DNA of 64,000 nucleotides from Stenotrophomonas maltophilia (GCA_002363385.1 DEVL01000003.1:835160-899159); one strand, 5' to 3'. Counted from the stretch's first letter, positions 20,712-29,665 are shown. Made by a program: numbers and translations. The notes: a model not told the origin generated them from the sequence alone.

Positions 20712-21976
20712 TGCACTTCCTTATCGGAGTCAGAGGGGAGGGGAGTTTCGGGATCCGGCGGCGCGGTGTCGGTCTCCGGCATCAGCTCCAGCGCCGACGG
20801 CGTGGTGCGCAGCATCAGCCGGAAGCCGACCGGATGCGTGCGCAGGCGCTGGAAGCTGAGCAGGCGCGCAGTGGTGAACAGCGCCAGCACCATCAACACC
20901 ACCGCGAAGTACAGCGGCAGTGCCGGCGCGCCGAAGCGCTGCATGGCCGCACCGGCCAACGCAGGGCCAAGCGCGGCGCCCACGCCATGCACCAGCAGCA
21001 GGCTGGAGCATCCCGACAGCAGATCTTCGCGCGGCAGGTAGTCAAGCATGTGCGCGACCGCAAACGGATACAGCGCGAAGGCCAGCCCGCCGTAGAAGAA
21101 AAACAGGCCGAACACCAGATGCGTCTGCACCTGGATCATCGGCAGCGACGCCACCACGGCGATGCCCGCGGCCGCCAGGCTCAGGGCGACCAGCCCGGTG
21201 CGCCGGTCATGCCCATCGCTGATGTGGCCCAGCGGCCACTGCAGCAGTGCACCACCGGCGATGGCGGTGAGCATGAACAGGGCCACGCCGTTGCCGTCCA
21301 GGCCGATCTCACCGGCGTACACCGGCAGCAGGCCCCAGAATGCGCCCATCGCCAGGCCGGACAGGCCGGCGGCTACCGTCGCCACCGGTGCCATGGCGTA
21401 CAGACGCGCCAGTTTCAGACGCGGCACCGAGGGGATCTCGGGTGGGCGCAGACGCGTTGCGGTGACCGGCAATACGGCGGCGCAGACCAGGATCGCGGTG
21501 AGCATGAACATCGAGGTCGCGCCGGCATCGCCGAGCATCAGCAGCACCTGGCCGAGCGCCAGCGCGGAGAGATTGACCACCATGTACAGCGAGAAAGCGC
21601 GGCTGCGCAGGCGCGGGTCAGGCTCGGCGTTGAGCCAGCTCTCGATCACCGTGTACAGGCCCACCAGCGCGATGCCGGTGAGGATGCGCAGCACGCCCCA
21701 GCCCACCGGATTGATCCACAGCGGGTGCACCAGCACCGCGATGGCGGCGAGGGCGGCAAAGAAGGCGAACGCACGAATATGGCCGATGCGGCCGATCAGC
21801 GAAGGGGCGAAAAAGGTGCCGATGAAAAACCCGGCGAAATAGCCGGACATCACCAACCCCAACGTACCGGCACCAAAGCCGGCTTCACCACCGCGCACCG
21901 CGAGTAACGTCCCGAGCAGGCCGCTGCCGGTCAACAACAGCGCCACGCCGGCGAGCAGGGCGGTCAGCCGCAGCAT
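20708..21976 (-). CDS. ycaD: MFS transporter, YcaD-like
   Basis: 422 residues with about 12 transmembrane helices and an MFS loop motif (GRIGHIRA after TM2; HISDGHDRRTG between TM8 and TM9). The C-terminal 55 residues are hydrophilic and acidic/proline-rich. It is the first gene of a two-gene operon, and its stop overlaps the TTG start of ggpPS. In S. rhizophila a ycaD gene neighbours ggpPS, so transport of glucosylglycerol or a related solute is a reasonable but unproven inference. E. coli YcaD itself has no firm substrate. Confidence 0.8.
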   Translation of the reverse strand: MLRLTALLAGVALLLTGSGLLGTLLAVRGGEAGFGAGTLGLVMSGYFAGFFIGTFFAPSLIGRIGHIRAFAFFAALAAIAVLVHPLWINPVGWGVLRILTGIALVGLYTVIESWLNAEPDPRLRSRAFSLYMVVNLSALALGQVLLMLGDAGATSMFMLTAILVCAAVLPVTATRLRPPEIPSVPRLKLARLYAMAPVATVAAGLSGLAMGAFWGLLPVYAGEIGLDGNGVALFMLTAIAGGALLQWPLGHISDGHDRRTGLVALSLAAAGIAVVASLPMIQVQTHLVFGLFFFYGGLAFALYPFAVAHMLDYLPREDLLSGCSSLLLVHGVGAALGPALAGAAMQRFGAPALPLYFAVVLMVLALFTTARLLSFQRLRTHPVGFRLMLRTTPSALELMPETDTAPPDPETPLPSDSDKEVH

Positions 21977-22023
21977 CTGCGCGCTCTCGATGGAAATGAA
22001 AAAACTAACACGTAGACAACCCT

Positions 22024-22051
22024 AACATAGCCCGCTTGAAGGCCCTGTCAG
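22024..22051 (-). promoter_or_regulatory. Sigma-70-like promoter for the ycaD-ggpPS operon
   Basis: On the minus strand, CTGACA (22046-22051) and TATGTT (22024-22029) are separated by 16 bp, about 50 bp before the ycaD start. Spacing and position fit a housekeeping promoter; no osmotic-response element was recognised around it. Confidence 0.45.
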
Positions 22052-22175
22052 CGCAGGTGCGAATGGCTTGCGCTGTCGGGGTGAAGGCTGGAAACTCCGC
22101 GGGCCGCGCGCGGCGGTTGGCTGCGCGCGATCTTTCATTGCCCGGGATCCGGGTGTTTCAACAGGAGTAGCAGGT

Positions 22176-23747
22176 GTGATCCAGGACGTCGATACGAAGC
22201 GCAGCCTCTTGCCGGGGAAAATCCTGCTGTATTTTGCCGCCGTGATGCTGGTGGCGCTGCTCTGCTACGGCTGGTCGATGCCGCCGGTGGATGCATCCGG
22301 TTTCCGCCAGACCCAGACCGCCTTGTCGATCGACTGGATTGCCCGTGGCTTCCCGGTGTTCAGCTACATCACGCCGGTGATCGGCGCGCCATGGTCGATT
22401 CCCTTCGAGTTCCCGCTGTACCAGTGGCTGGCCGCGATGCTGTCCAATGCCACCGGAATGGGCATCGACAACAGTGCCCGCCTGGTGTCGGCGCTGTTCC
22501 ACGTCGGCTGCGTCGTCATGGTGTACCGCGTGGCCATGGCGATCCGGCCAGAGCGTGCGCTGGCGCTGTGCATCGCCGGTGCCTTCGCGGCATCGCCGTA
22601 TGCGCTGTTCTGGGGCCGCTCGGTGATGATCGAATCCACGGCGGTGTTTTTCGGGCTGGTGTTCGTGTGGGCGCTGGCGCGGCTGCGTGCGGCGCCGCTG
22701 GACTACCCACGGCTGATCGGGCTGGGGCTGATTGCGGTGATCGCGGCGGTGCTGTCGGCCTTGGTCAAGGTCACCACGTTCTTTGCGTTTGCCGCCTTTG
22801 TTGCACTGGCAGTTGCCTGGCTGGCCGTGCGCGAGCACGGTTGGCGCCCGCAGTGGCTGGCCCGGCACTGGCCGCTGCTGGCCTGGGGCGCGCTCTCGGC
22901 GGTGGCCGTGCTGGCCGTGATGACCCAATGGCTCTCGCATGCCGATGCGCTGAAGGCGCAATCGCCGCTGGGGCGTGAGGTGACCTCGAGCGCGTTGTCG
23001 GCGTGGAACTACGGCACGCTGCAGCAGAAGCTGGATCCGGCCACCTGGTGGGGCACGGTGTTCAAGAAGCGCTTCAGCGGCGCGGTCGGGTCGAACTGGG
23101 TGTTCCTGATCTTGCTGGTCGTGGGGCTGTGCGCGCGACCGATCCGCGGCGCGGTGCTGGTGCTGCTGGTGGCCTATCTGGCGCCGGTAGCGGTGTTCAC
23201 CAACCTGCACATCGCCCACCCGTACTACCAGGCGGCCAACATCGTGTTCGCCACCTCGATCGTCGGCCTGGTCGTGTGGTGGTGCATCCAGCGCGCGCAG
23301 ATCAGCGGCAAAACGGCGCGGCCGATCTGGCTGGTCGGTCTGGTGTGCCTGCTGTCCTTCGGCAACCTGGCAGGCAACTACGCCAAGCGGATGCGCGAGG
23401 CGCGCGAGCCAGGCGAGGTGGCGCAGATCGCGGCGCTGATCAAGTCGAGCACGCAGGCGCAAAGCGTCATCGTGGGTTTCGGGCAGGACTGGTCGTCCGA
23501 GCTGCCGTATTTCGCTGGCCGGCGCGCGGTAATGGTGCCTGACTGGGCCCCGACCACCGCGTTGGCCTCGATGGCCGGTTCGGACGCCGCGCTGGGTGGC
23601 TTGCCGCTGGGTGCATTGGTGGACTGCCCCCACGGGCTCGGCAGCGATCCTGCCCGCAGCGCCTACGTGCAGCAGATCATTGCGCGATACAGCGCCGGCG
23701 CTACCGCCCAGACCGTGGGGCACTGCCAGGTGTGGCTGCACCGCTGA
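22176..23747 (+). CDS. GT39/ArnT-like membrane glycosyltransferase family protein
   Basis: 523 residues from a GTG start at 22176, which has AGGAG 8 bp upstream; the frame is open further upstream but without coding character. About 10-12 membrane helices follow an N-terminal anchor. The first periplasmic loop has GFRQTQTALSIDWIARG, with an acidic/polar pattern like the catalytic loop of polyprenyl-phosphate-sugar transferases, and the C-terminal about 130 residues are soluble. Such enzymes move sugars from polyprenyl phosphate to lipid, glycan or protein acceptors in the periplasm. Neither donor nor acceptor can be inferred. It is divergent from ycaD. Confidence 0.6.
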   Translation: MIQDVDTKRSLLPGKILLYFAAVMLVALLCYGWSMPPVDASGFRQTQTALSIDWIARGFPVFSYITPVIGAPWSIPFEFPLYQWLAAMLSNATGMGIDNSARLVSALFHVGCVVMVYRVAMAIRPERALALCIAGAFAASPYALFWGRSVMIESTAVFFGLVFVWALARLRAAPLDYPRLIGLGLIAVIAAVLSALVKVTTFFAFAAFVALAVAWLAVREHGWRPQWLARHWPLLAWGALSAVAVLAVMTQWLSHADALKAQSPLGREVTSSALSAWNYGTLQQKLDPATWWGTVFKKRFSGAVGSNWVFLILLVVGLCARPIRGAVLVLLVAYLAPVAVFTNLHIAHPYYQAANIVFATSIVGLVVWWCIQRAQISGKTARPIWLVGLVCLLSFGNLAGNYAKRMREAREPGEVAQIAALIKSSTQAQSVIVGFGQDWSSELPYFAGRRAVMVPDWAPTTALASMAGSDAALGGLPLGALVDCPHGLGSDPARSAYVQQIIARYSAGATAQTVGHCQVWLHR

Positions 23748-23799
23748 GGACAGCCCGCCCCGGTTTGCACGCGCCGTGCCGGGCCGTTAGGGTGGGGGC

Positions 23800-24435
23800 A
23801 TGAATGCTTCCGCCCTCGTTCCTGCTGTTCTGGTGCTGGCTTTGGCCGGCTGTTCCCCTCAATCGGATGGGGTGTCGCACGACGTCACCAACGCGCCGTC
23901 CGACGCCTTCATGTCGGCCGTGGCCGCGCATTGCGGCAAGGCATTTGAAGGCCGTATCGCAGTCAATGAGCCCAAGACCGACGCGCCCGATCCCTTCGAG
24001 GGCAAGCGGCTGGTGATGCATGTGCGGGGCTGTGAGGATCCGGCGCATGAACTGCGGATCCCCTTCCATGTCGGTGATGACCATTCGCGTACCTGGGTGC
24101 TGACCCGTACCGAGAATGGCGTGCGTCTCAAGCACGATCACCGCCACGAAGATGGCAGCCCCGATGCGGTCACGATGTACGGTGGCGACAGCAAGCCGCC
24201 GGGCACCGCGCAGCGCCAGTCGTTCCCCGTGGATTCGGACTCGGTGGCGATGTTCCGCAAGGCCGACATGCTCGCTTCGGTGCAGAACACCTGGGCGATG
24301 GACGTGGAGCCGGACCAGCGCTTTGTGTACGAATTGACCCGCCCGGGCGGCCGCCACTTCCAGGTGGTGTTCGACCTGAGCAAGCCGGTGGCATTGCCGC
24401 CGGCGCCGTGGGGCAGCGAGCCGCCCGCGCCGTAA
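23800..24435 (+). CDS. Putative lipoprotein of unknown function
   Basis: 211 residues starting MNASALVPAVLVLALAGCSP, a clear lipobox (LAGC) with Ser at +2, so export to the outer membrane is expected. The mature part has a paired cysteine context (HCGKAFEGR ... VRGCEDPAHEL) and a charged HDHRHEDG segment that could bind metal. I recognise no family. The ATG at 23800 follows GGTGGGGGC; the gene ends 8 bp before a REP element. Confidence 0.7.
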   Translation: MNASALVPAVLVLALAGCSPQSDGVSHDVTNAPSDAFMSAVAAHCGKAFEGRIAVNEPKTDAPDPFEGKRLVMHVRGCEDPAHELRIPFHVGDDHSRTWVLTRTENGVRLKHDHRHEDGSPDAVTMYGGDSKPPGTAQRQSFPVDSDSVAMFRKADMLASVQNTWAMDVEPDQRFVYELTRPGGRHFQVVFDLSKPVALPPAPWGSEPPAP

Positions 24436-24443
24436 CGTTCAAG

Positions 24444-24469
24444 GGTGCCGACCAACGGTCGGCACCTAC
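24444..24469. repeat. GTAG-headed REP palindrome (minus-oriented)
   Basis: GGTGCCGACC / GGTCGGCACC with an AAC loop ends CCTAC, so GTAG reads on the minus strand. It is the same family as the elements at 2389 and 32865. It sits between convergent genes, 8 bp after the lipoprotein stop. Confidence 0.75.
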
Positions 24470-24484
24470 CGCCAACGGGAGGCC

Positions 24485-25435
24485 TCAGCGCGCCCCGAAC
24501 CGGGCGCGGCAACCGCCGCTGACCCACAGGCTGCCGTTGCTGTAGCCCCAGCTCCGGCCTTCCACGCAGGCCGTTCCCGACAGCTGCTGTACCAGTGCAG
24601 GGCGACCCTGGCGGTCGTCCCAGGCGCAGGTCTGCTGGCGCTTGTCGTTGCTGCTGCAGGTCACGCTGTAGTTGCTGTTGCCGCCGGGACCGCCCCAGTT
24701 GCCGCCGCTGTTGCCACGCGCTTCGGCGAATTCGCCACGGCAGCCACGGTTGACCCACACCGCGCCATTGCGCACGCCCCAGGTCTGGCCTTCTACGCAC
24801 GCCGAGCCCGAGATCTGGCGGACCAGGGTGGCATTGCGCCAGCCGGTGTTGCAGGTGCGCTCGCGGTTGTCCTGGCTCTCGCAGCGGATGGTGGCCCCGG
24901 TGCCGCCACCGCCGCCCCAGTTGCCGCCATTGCCGCGGCCTTCGACGAATTCGGCCCGGCAGCCGCCGCTGACCCAGACAGTGCCGTTGCGCGAACCCCA
25001 GTTGCGGCCCTCGGTACAGGGGGTTCCGGAAATCTGGCGCGACAGCTGCGCGCTGCGCCAGCCGGTGTTGCAGACCCGCTCCCGGTTGTCCTGGCTTTCA
25101 CAGCGGACCGTGCCGTTGTTGCCCGGGCTGTTGCCGCCACCAGTCCAGTTGCCGCCGCCGTTGCCGCGCAGCGAGGTGGCGATGTCCTGCTTGATGCGGG
25201 AGAAGCTCCAGCCCGAGTTGACCTGGGCCAGGTAGAAGCGCAGCTGGTCATCCGGGATCCGGCGGCCATTGGACTGGTCGGCGTATTCCTGGGTGATGAC
25301 CCGGCTGCGGTCGGAGGAGGACAGCTGCGACAGATTTTCCGGGGCATAGGCCCGGGTACTCATCTGCGCGTGCAGGGCCGGGGCCGTACAGGCCAGGGCA
25401 AGGGTGAGGCAGACGGTGCTCAGACGGCGTTGCAT
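24485..25435 (-). CDS. Secreted protein with three DUF3011 repeats
   Basis: 316 residues with a signal peptide (MQRRLSTVCLTLALACTAPALHAQ). An N-terminal region (about 25-95) is rich in Ser/Arg and may be helical. Three DUF3011 repeats at about 109-165, 182-238 and 256-314 follow, each with four cysteines in the pattern CESQDNRERxCNTGW ... C.EGR.WG..NG.VWV..GCRAEF. They are joined by Gly/Asn-rich linkers (GNGGGNWTGGG). DUF3011 is an extracellular domain of unknown function; the cysteines probably form disulfides in the periplasm. A second DUF3011 gene lies at 49797. Confidence 0.85.
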   Translation of the reverse strand: MQRRLSTVCLTLALACTAPALHAQMSTRAYAPENLSQLSSSDRSRVITQEYADQSNGRRIPDDQLRFYLAQVNSGWSFSRIKQDIATSLRGNGGGNWTGGGNSPGNNGTVRCESQDNRERVCNTGWRSAQLSRQISGTPCTEGRNWGSRNGTVWVSGGCRAEFVEGRGNGGNWGGGGGTGATIRCESQDNRERTCNTGWRNATLVRQISGSACVEGQTWGVRNGAVWVNRGCRGEFAEARGNSGGNWGGPGGNSNYSVTCSSNDKRQQTCAWDDRQGRPALVQQLSGTACVEGRSWGYSNGSLWVSGGCRARFGAR

Positions 25436-25606
25436 GGCGACATCCCCGTGCGGTCGTTGGTGCGCGGACTATAGGAATCCCCCCGGTTCACAGCGCGTGA
25501 TGCCGGGCCGTGGCGCCCGGATTTGCCCCGCCGGGCTGGCGGCCGCAGAATAACGGGCTTTCCGGCGCAGCTTGGCGTCGGCACTCTCCTGCGGAGCTTT
25601 ACCCCC

Positions 25607-27364
25607 ATGCGTACCCACTTCTGTGGCCTGGTCGACGAGACCCTGATTGGCCAAACCGTAACCCTCGCCGGCTGGACCGACGTTGCCCGCAACCAGGGTG
25701 GCGTGGTTTTCATCGATCTGCGCGATCATGAAGGCATCGTGCAGGTGACGGTGGAAGTCGACAACGCGGCCGTGTTCGCCGTGGCCGCCAGCCTGGGCTA
25801 CGAGGACGTGCTGCAGGTGGAAGGCGTGGTGCGCGCGCGCCATGCGGCCAACGACAAGCTCCGCACCGGCAACGTGGAAGTGATCGCCACGGCCATCACC
25901 ATCCTCAACAAGGCTGAGCCGCTGCCGTTCCACGCGCACGAAAACCCGGGCGAAGAAACCCGCCTGAAGTACCGTTACCTGGACCTGCGCCGCCCGGAAA
26001 TGCAGCGCATGCAGCGCACCCGCATCAAGCTGGTGCAGGCCCTGCGCCGTCATCTGGACGCCACCGGCTTCCAGGACATCGAAACCCCGATCCTGACCAA
26101 GGCCACCCCGGAAGGCGCCCGCGACTTCCTGGTGCCGGCGCGCATGCACCCGGGCGAGTTCTACGCGCTGCCGCAGAGCCCGCAGCTGTTCAAGCAGATC
26201 CTGATGGTGGCCGGCTTCGACCGCTACTACCAGATCGCGCGCTGCTTCCGCGATGAGGCCCTGCGTGCCGACCGCCAGCTGGAATTCACCCAGCTGGACA
26301 TGGAGTTCGCCTTCGTGCGCGAGCGCGACGTGCAGGACTTCGTGGAAACCATGATCCGCGCCATCTTCAAGGAAGTGGTGGACGTGGAACTGGCCGCCAG
26401 CTTCCCGCGCATGACCTGGGCCGAGGCGATGCGTCGCTATGGCTCGGACAAGCCGGACCTGCGCATCGCGCTGGAGCTGGTGGACGTGGCCGAGCTGGTC
26501 AGGACCAGCGAGTTCCCGGTGTTCACCGCCGCGGCCAACGATGCCGATGGCCGCGTGGCTGCGCTGCGCATCCCGGGCGGTGCCAGCCTGTCGCGCAAGC
26601 AGATCGACGACTACGCCGCGCATGCCGCCAAGTACGGCGCCAAGGGCCTGGCCTACATCAAGATCAGCGAGAGCGGCGAAGTCAGCTCGCCGATCGCCAA
26701 GTTCTTCAGCGACGAGGCCTTCGCCGCGCTGGTCGCCCATGTCGGCGCCGGTAACGGGGACATCGTGTTCTTTGGCGCCGGTGGCTACAACAAGGTCTCG
26801 GACTTCATGGGCGCCCTGCGCCTGAAGGCCGGCAAGGACTTCAACCTGGTTGCCGACGGCTGGGCGCCGCTGTGGGTCACTGATTTTCCGATGTTCGAGT
26901 ACGACGACGAAGCCCAGCGCTACGTCGCCCTGCATCACCCCTTCACCGCCCCGGCGGTGGACGACATCGCCGACCTGCGCGCCAATGCCAAGACGGCGGT
27001 GTCGCGCGGCTATGACATGGTGCTCAACGGCAACGAGATCGGTGGTGGTTCGATCCGTATCCACCGCTCGGACATGCAGAGCGCGGTGTTCGAGCTGCTG
27101 GGCATCGGTGCCGAAGAGGCCGAGGGCAAGTTCGGCTTCCTGCTCGATGCGCTGCGTTTCGGCGCGCCGCCGCACGGTGGCATCGCCTTCGGCATCGATC
27201 GTATCGCCGCGCTGATGGCCGGTACCGAGTCGATCCGCGACGTCATCCCGTTCCCGAAGACCACCGGCGCGCAGTGCCTGATGACCGGCGCCCCGTCGCC
27301 GATCCCGGACGAGCAGCTGGCGGAAGTGCACGTCCAGGTCCGCCCGCGCGCCGTCAAGGAATAA
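25607..27364 (+). CDS. aspS: Aspartate-tRNA ligase
   Basis: 585 residues, the bacterial length. It charges tRNA-Asp (possibly also tRNA-Asn, if GatCAB is present). It has an N-terminal OB-fold anticodon-binding domain (MRTHFCGLVDETLIGQTVTL), class II catalytic core motifs (FRDEALRADRQLEFTQLDME; GIAFGIDRIAALM motif 3), and a bacterial GAD insertion at about 290-420. The start at 25607 agrees with the conserved MRTH N-terminus; the 28 earlier codons are non-coding. It is transcribed alone. Confidence 0.97.
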   Translation: MRTHFCGLVDETLIGQTVTLAGWTDVARNQGGVVFIDLRDHEGIVQVTVEVDNAAVFAVAASLGYEDVLQVEGVVRARHAANDKLRTGNVEVIATAITILNKAEPLPFHAHENPGEETRLKYRYLDLRRPEMQRMQRTRIKLVQALRRHLDATGFQDIETPILTKATPEGARDFLVPARMHPGEFYALPQSPQLFKQILMVAGFDRYYQIARCFRDEALRADRQLEFTQLDMEFAFVRERDVQDFVETMIRAIFKEVVDVELAASFPRMTWAEAMRRYGSDKPDLRIALELVDVAELVRTSEFPVFTAAANDADGRVAALRIPGGASLSRKQIDDYAAHAAKYGAKGLAYIKISESGEVSSPIAKFFSDEAFAALVAHVGAGNGDIVFFGAGGYNKVSDFMGALRLKAGKDFNLVADGWAPLWVTDFPMFEYDDEAQRYVALHHPFTAPAVDDIADLRANAKTAVSRGYDMVLNGNEIGGGSIRIHRSDMQSAVFELLGIGAEEAEGKFGFLLDALRFGAPPHGGIAFGIDRIAALMAGTESIRDVIPFPKTTGAQCLMTGAPSPIPDEQLAEVHVQVRPRAVKE

Positions 27365-27435
27365 GCCGGGAAACGCCGGCCATCGGTCGGTGTGGAGGGG
27401 AGGGCGGCGCCGACAGGAGTCGGTGCTCGCCCGAT

Positions 27436-27484
27436 GATGGCGCCCGTGGTGATCGAAAACGTCGATAGTCACGGAGGCGCCATC
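27436..27484. repeat. Imperfect inverted repeat upstream of GNAT gene
   Basis: Outer arms GATGGCGCC/GGCGCCATC (perfect, 9 bp) enclose a partly paired interior (GTGATCGA and TCGATAGTCAC). It may serve as the aspS transcription end or as an operator for the GNAT gene 50 bp downstream. A second weaker hairpin (GGCGCCGAC..GTCGGTGCT) lies just before it at about 27402-27427. Confidence 0.5.
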
Positions 27485-27536
27485 GTCGCCGCGTTCAGGT
27501 AAATTGGCGCTTCTCGCCGATGCCGATGCTCCCGCC

Positions 27537-28070
27537 GTGACCCCAGGCCGCTACACCATCCGCCGCGCCACCCCGGACGATGCCCAGACCCTGTCGGTGC
27601 TGGCCGCCCGTACCTTCGTGGAAACCTTCGGCCACCTGTATCCGCCGGAAGACCTGCAGGCTTTCCTTGATGAGGCGTACCCGGCGGAGCGCCAGCGCAT
27701 CATTCTTGAACACCCCGATTACGCGGTCTGGCTGCTGGAGCTGGACGGCGTTGCCGTGGGCCATGCCGCCGCCGGCCCTTGTGGGCTGCCGCATGCCGAG
27801 GTGCAGCCTGGCGATGGCGAGCTCAAGCGCCTGTACCTGATCAAGGACCAGCAGAGCTGTGGCTGGGGCAGCCGTCTGTTCGAAACGGCGCTTGCCTGGC
27901 TGGAGCGGGAAGGGCCGCGCACGCTGTGGCTCGGTGTCTGGTCGGAGAACTTCGGCGCGCAGCGTTTCTATGCCCGCTATGGCTTCAGCAAGGTCGGCAC
28001 CTACGAGTTCCCGGTCGGCAACGTGCGCGACCTGGAGTTCATCCTGCGCCGCCCGCCCACCGCCGCCTGA
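27537..28070 (+). CDS. GNAT-family N-acetyltransferase (paralogue A)
   Basis: 177 residues if started at the GTG at 27537 (VTPGRYTIRRATPDD). The frame also allows TTG at 27504, but the paralogue at 52422 begins at the equivalent of TIRRAT, favouring the shorter form. Acetyl-CoA binding segment: LKRLYLIKDQQSCGWGSRLFETAL; C-terminal GVWSENFGAQRFYARYGFSKVGTYEF. The substrate is unknown. Proteins of this type (YhbS/RimI-like) often acetylate polyamines, amino acids or antibiotics. Confidence 0.8.
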   Translation: MTPGRYTIRRATPDDAQTLSVLAARTFVETFGHLYPPEDLQAFLDEAYPAERQRIILEHPDYAVWLLELDGVAVGHAAAGPCGLPHAEVQPGDGELKRLYLIKDQQSCGWGSRLFETALAWLEREGPRTLWLGVWSENFGAQRFYARYGFSKVGTYEFPVGNVRDLEFILRRPPTAA

Positions 28071-28181
28071 GCGCCGCTCCCTGCAGGGCCATGATGGCTT
28101 CACCTGCCGTTGTCCGGTCCATTCGTCTAATGACGCTGTTTCCTTCTGCAGGCGCCCCGCCCAACGGGCTAGGCTGACACC

Positions 28182-28814
28182 ATGACTCCCCCTGTTTTAC
28201 TGCTGCATGGCATCTGGAACGCACGCGCCTGGGTCGGCCCCCTGGCCTGGCGCCTGCGCGCGCGTGGGTTTTCAGTGGATACCTTTGGCTACGCCAGCGT
28301 GTTCGGGGGGCCGGAGGTGGCGGTGCCGCAACTGCTGGAGCGGCTCAGGGACAGCGGCCCGGTCTCGCTGGTCGGGCACAGCCTGGGTGGGTTGGTGGCA
28401 CTGGAGGCCCTGCGGCGTGCGCCGGAGCTGCCGGTGTCGCGCGTGGTCTGCCTGGGCTCGCCGCTGCGCGGCAGCGTGACCGCCCGTTCCCTGAGCGATC
28501 ACGGCTGGTCGCTGGCGCTGGGGCGCAGCTCGGAGCTGCTGCTGGATGGCCTGCCGGCCTGGGAGGGCAGGGCGCAGGTCGGCCTGATCGCCGGCTCGGT
28601 CCCGCATGGGCTGGGCAGTCTGCTGGGTGCCTGCGGCGATGCCTCCGATGGCACCGTGGCACTGGATGAGACCCAGTTGCCGGGCCTGGCCGACCACTGC
28701 GTGATCCCGGCCAGCCACAGCGGGCTGGTATTTTCGCCCGATGCGGCGCGCCAGACCGCCGCCTTCCTTCGCGATGGCCGGTTCCGGCGCGACAATGCGG
28801 CCCACGCTGCCTGA
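28182..28814 (+). CDS. Alpha/beta hydrolase (small esterase/lipase-like)
   Basis: 210 residues. The N-terminal strand and oxyanion motif LLLHGIWN are followed by the nucleophile elbow GHSLGG and a C-terminal candidate His in PASHSGLVFS. No signal peptide is evident, so it is cytoplasmic. The compact size fits a triacylglycerol-lipase/esterase-like alpha/beta hydrolase; the substrate is unknown. It precedes yebC with an 83-bp gap. Confidence 0.75.
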   Translation: MTPPVLLLHGIWNARAWVGPLAWRLRARGFSVDTFGYASVFGGPEVAVPQLLERLRDSGPVSLVGHSLGGLVALEALRRAPELPVSRVVCLGSPLRGSVTARSLSDHGWSLALGRSSELLLDGLPAWEGRAQVGLIAGSVPHGLGSLLGACGDASDGTVALDETQLPGLADHCVIPASHSGLVFSPDAARQTAAFLRDGRFRRDNAAHAA

Positions 28815-28897
28815 GCAGGTTGGGGACTGACACGGGCGGGCCGGCGGATCAGGTAGAATTCGCGCCCTGTTCCTGACAGAAGCACGAGAGTCACCCC

Positions 28898-29629
28898 ATG
28901 GGTAGAGGCCCCTCCATCGAGAACCGCAAAAACGCGTCTGACGCGAAGCGCGGCAAGATTTTCACCAAGATCATCCGCGAGATCGGCGTTGCCGCGCGCG
29001 GCGGTGGAGGCGACCCCAACAACAACCCGCGCCTGCGGGTGGCCATGGACAAGGGCCTGTCCTCGAACATGTCCAAGGACGTGATCGAGCGCGCCATCAA
29101 GAAGGCGACCGGTGAGCTGGAAGGCGTCGAGTACGAAGAGATCCGCTACGAGGGCTATGCCCCCGGTGGCGTGGCGGTGATCGTGGACTGCCTGACCGAC
29201 AACCGCGTGCGCACCGTGGCCGATGTCCGTCATGCGTTCAGCAAGTGCGGCGGCAACATGGGCACCGAAGGCTCGGTGTCGTTCATGTTCAAGCGCCTGG
29301 GCGTGCTGCACTTTGCCGCCGGCGCGGACGAAGAAGCCGTCACTGAAGCCGCAATCGAGGCCGGCGCGGACGATATCGTGGTCTACCCGGAAGACGGGGC
29401 GATCGATGTGGTCACCGCGGCCGACAGCTACCACGCCGTCAAGGATGCGATGGAGGCTGCCGGGTTCACCCCGGACCACGCCGAAATCACCTACCGCGCC
29501 GACAACGACATCAAGGTCGAAGGCGACACCGCCTTGCAGGTCAAGAAGCTGCTGGACATGCTCGAAGACCTGGACGACGTGCAGGACGTGTTCTCCAACG
29601 CCGACCTCGGCGCGGACGCCTACGCCTGA
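28898..29629 (+). CDS. yebC: YebC/PmpR-family DNA-binding regulator or translation factor
   Basis: 243 residues, full length: MGRGPSIENRKNASDAKRGKIFTKI..., with N-terminal Gly-rich and helical domains. YebC/TACO1 proteins bind DNA (as regulators) or the ribosome. Here it is directly upstream of ruvC, as in many proteobacteria, suggesting co-regulation. GCACGAGAG precedes the ATG, and a TAGAAT -10-like sequence occurs at 28854. Confidence 0.93.
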   Translation: MGRGPSIENRKNASDAKRGKIFTKIIREIGVAARGGGGDPNNNPRLRVAMDKGLSSNMSKDVIERAIKKATGELEGVEYEEIRYEGYAPGGVAVIVDCLTDNRVRTVADVRHAFSKCGGNMGTEGSVSFMFKRLGVLHFAAGADEEAVTEAAIEAGADDIVVYPEDGAIDVVTAADSYHAVKDAMEAAGFTPDHAEITYRADNDIKVEGDTALQVKKLLDMLEDLDDVQDVFSNADLGADAYA

Positions 29630-29638
29630 GCAGGCGCT

Positions 29639-29665
29639 TCACCGGTCGCTTTGCGCGACCGGTGA
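29639..29665 (+). terminator. Hairpin between yebC and ruvC
   Basis: TCACCGGTCG / CGACCGGTGA, a 10-bp perfect stem with a 7-nt loop, 10 bp after the yebC stop. No T-run follows, so it is more likely an mRNA-stability or attenuation element than a full terminator; ruvC follows 94 bp later. Confidence 0.5.
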
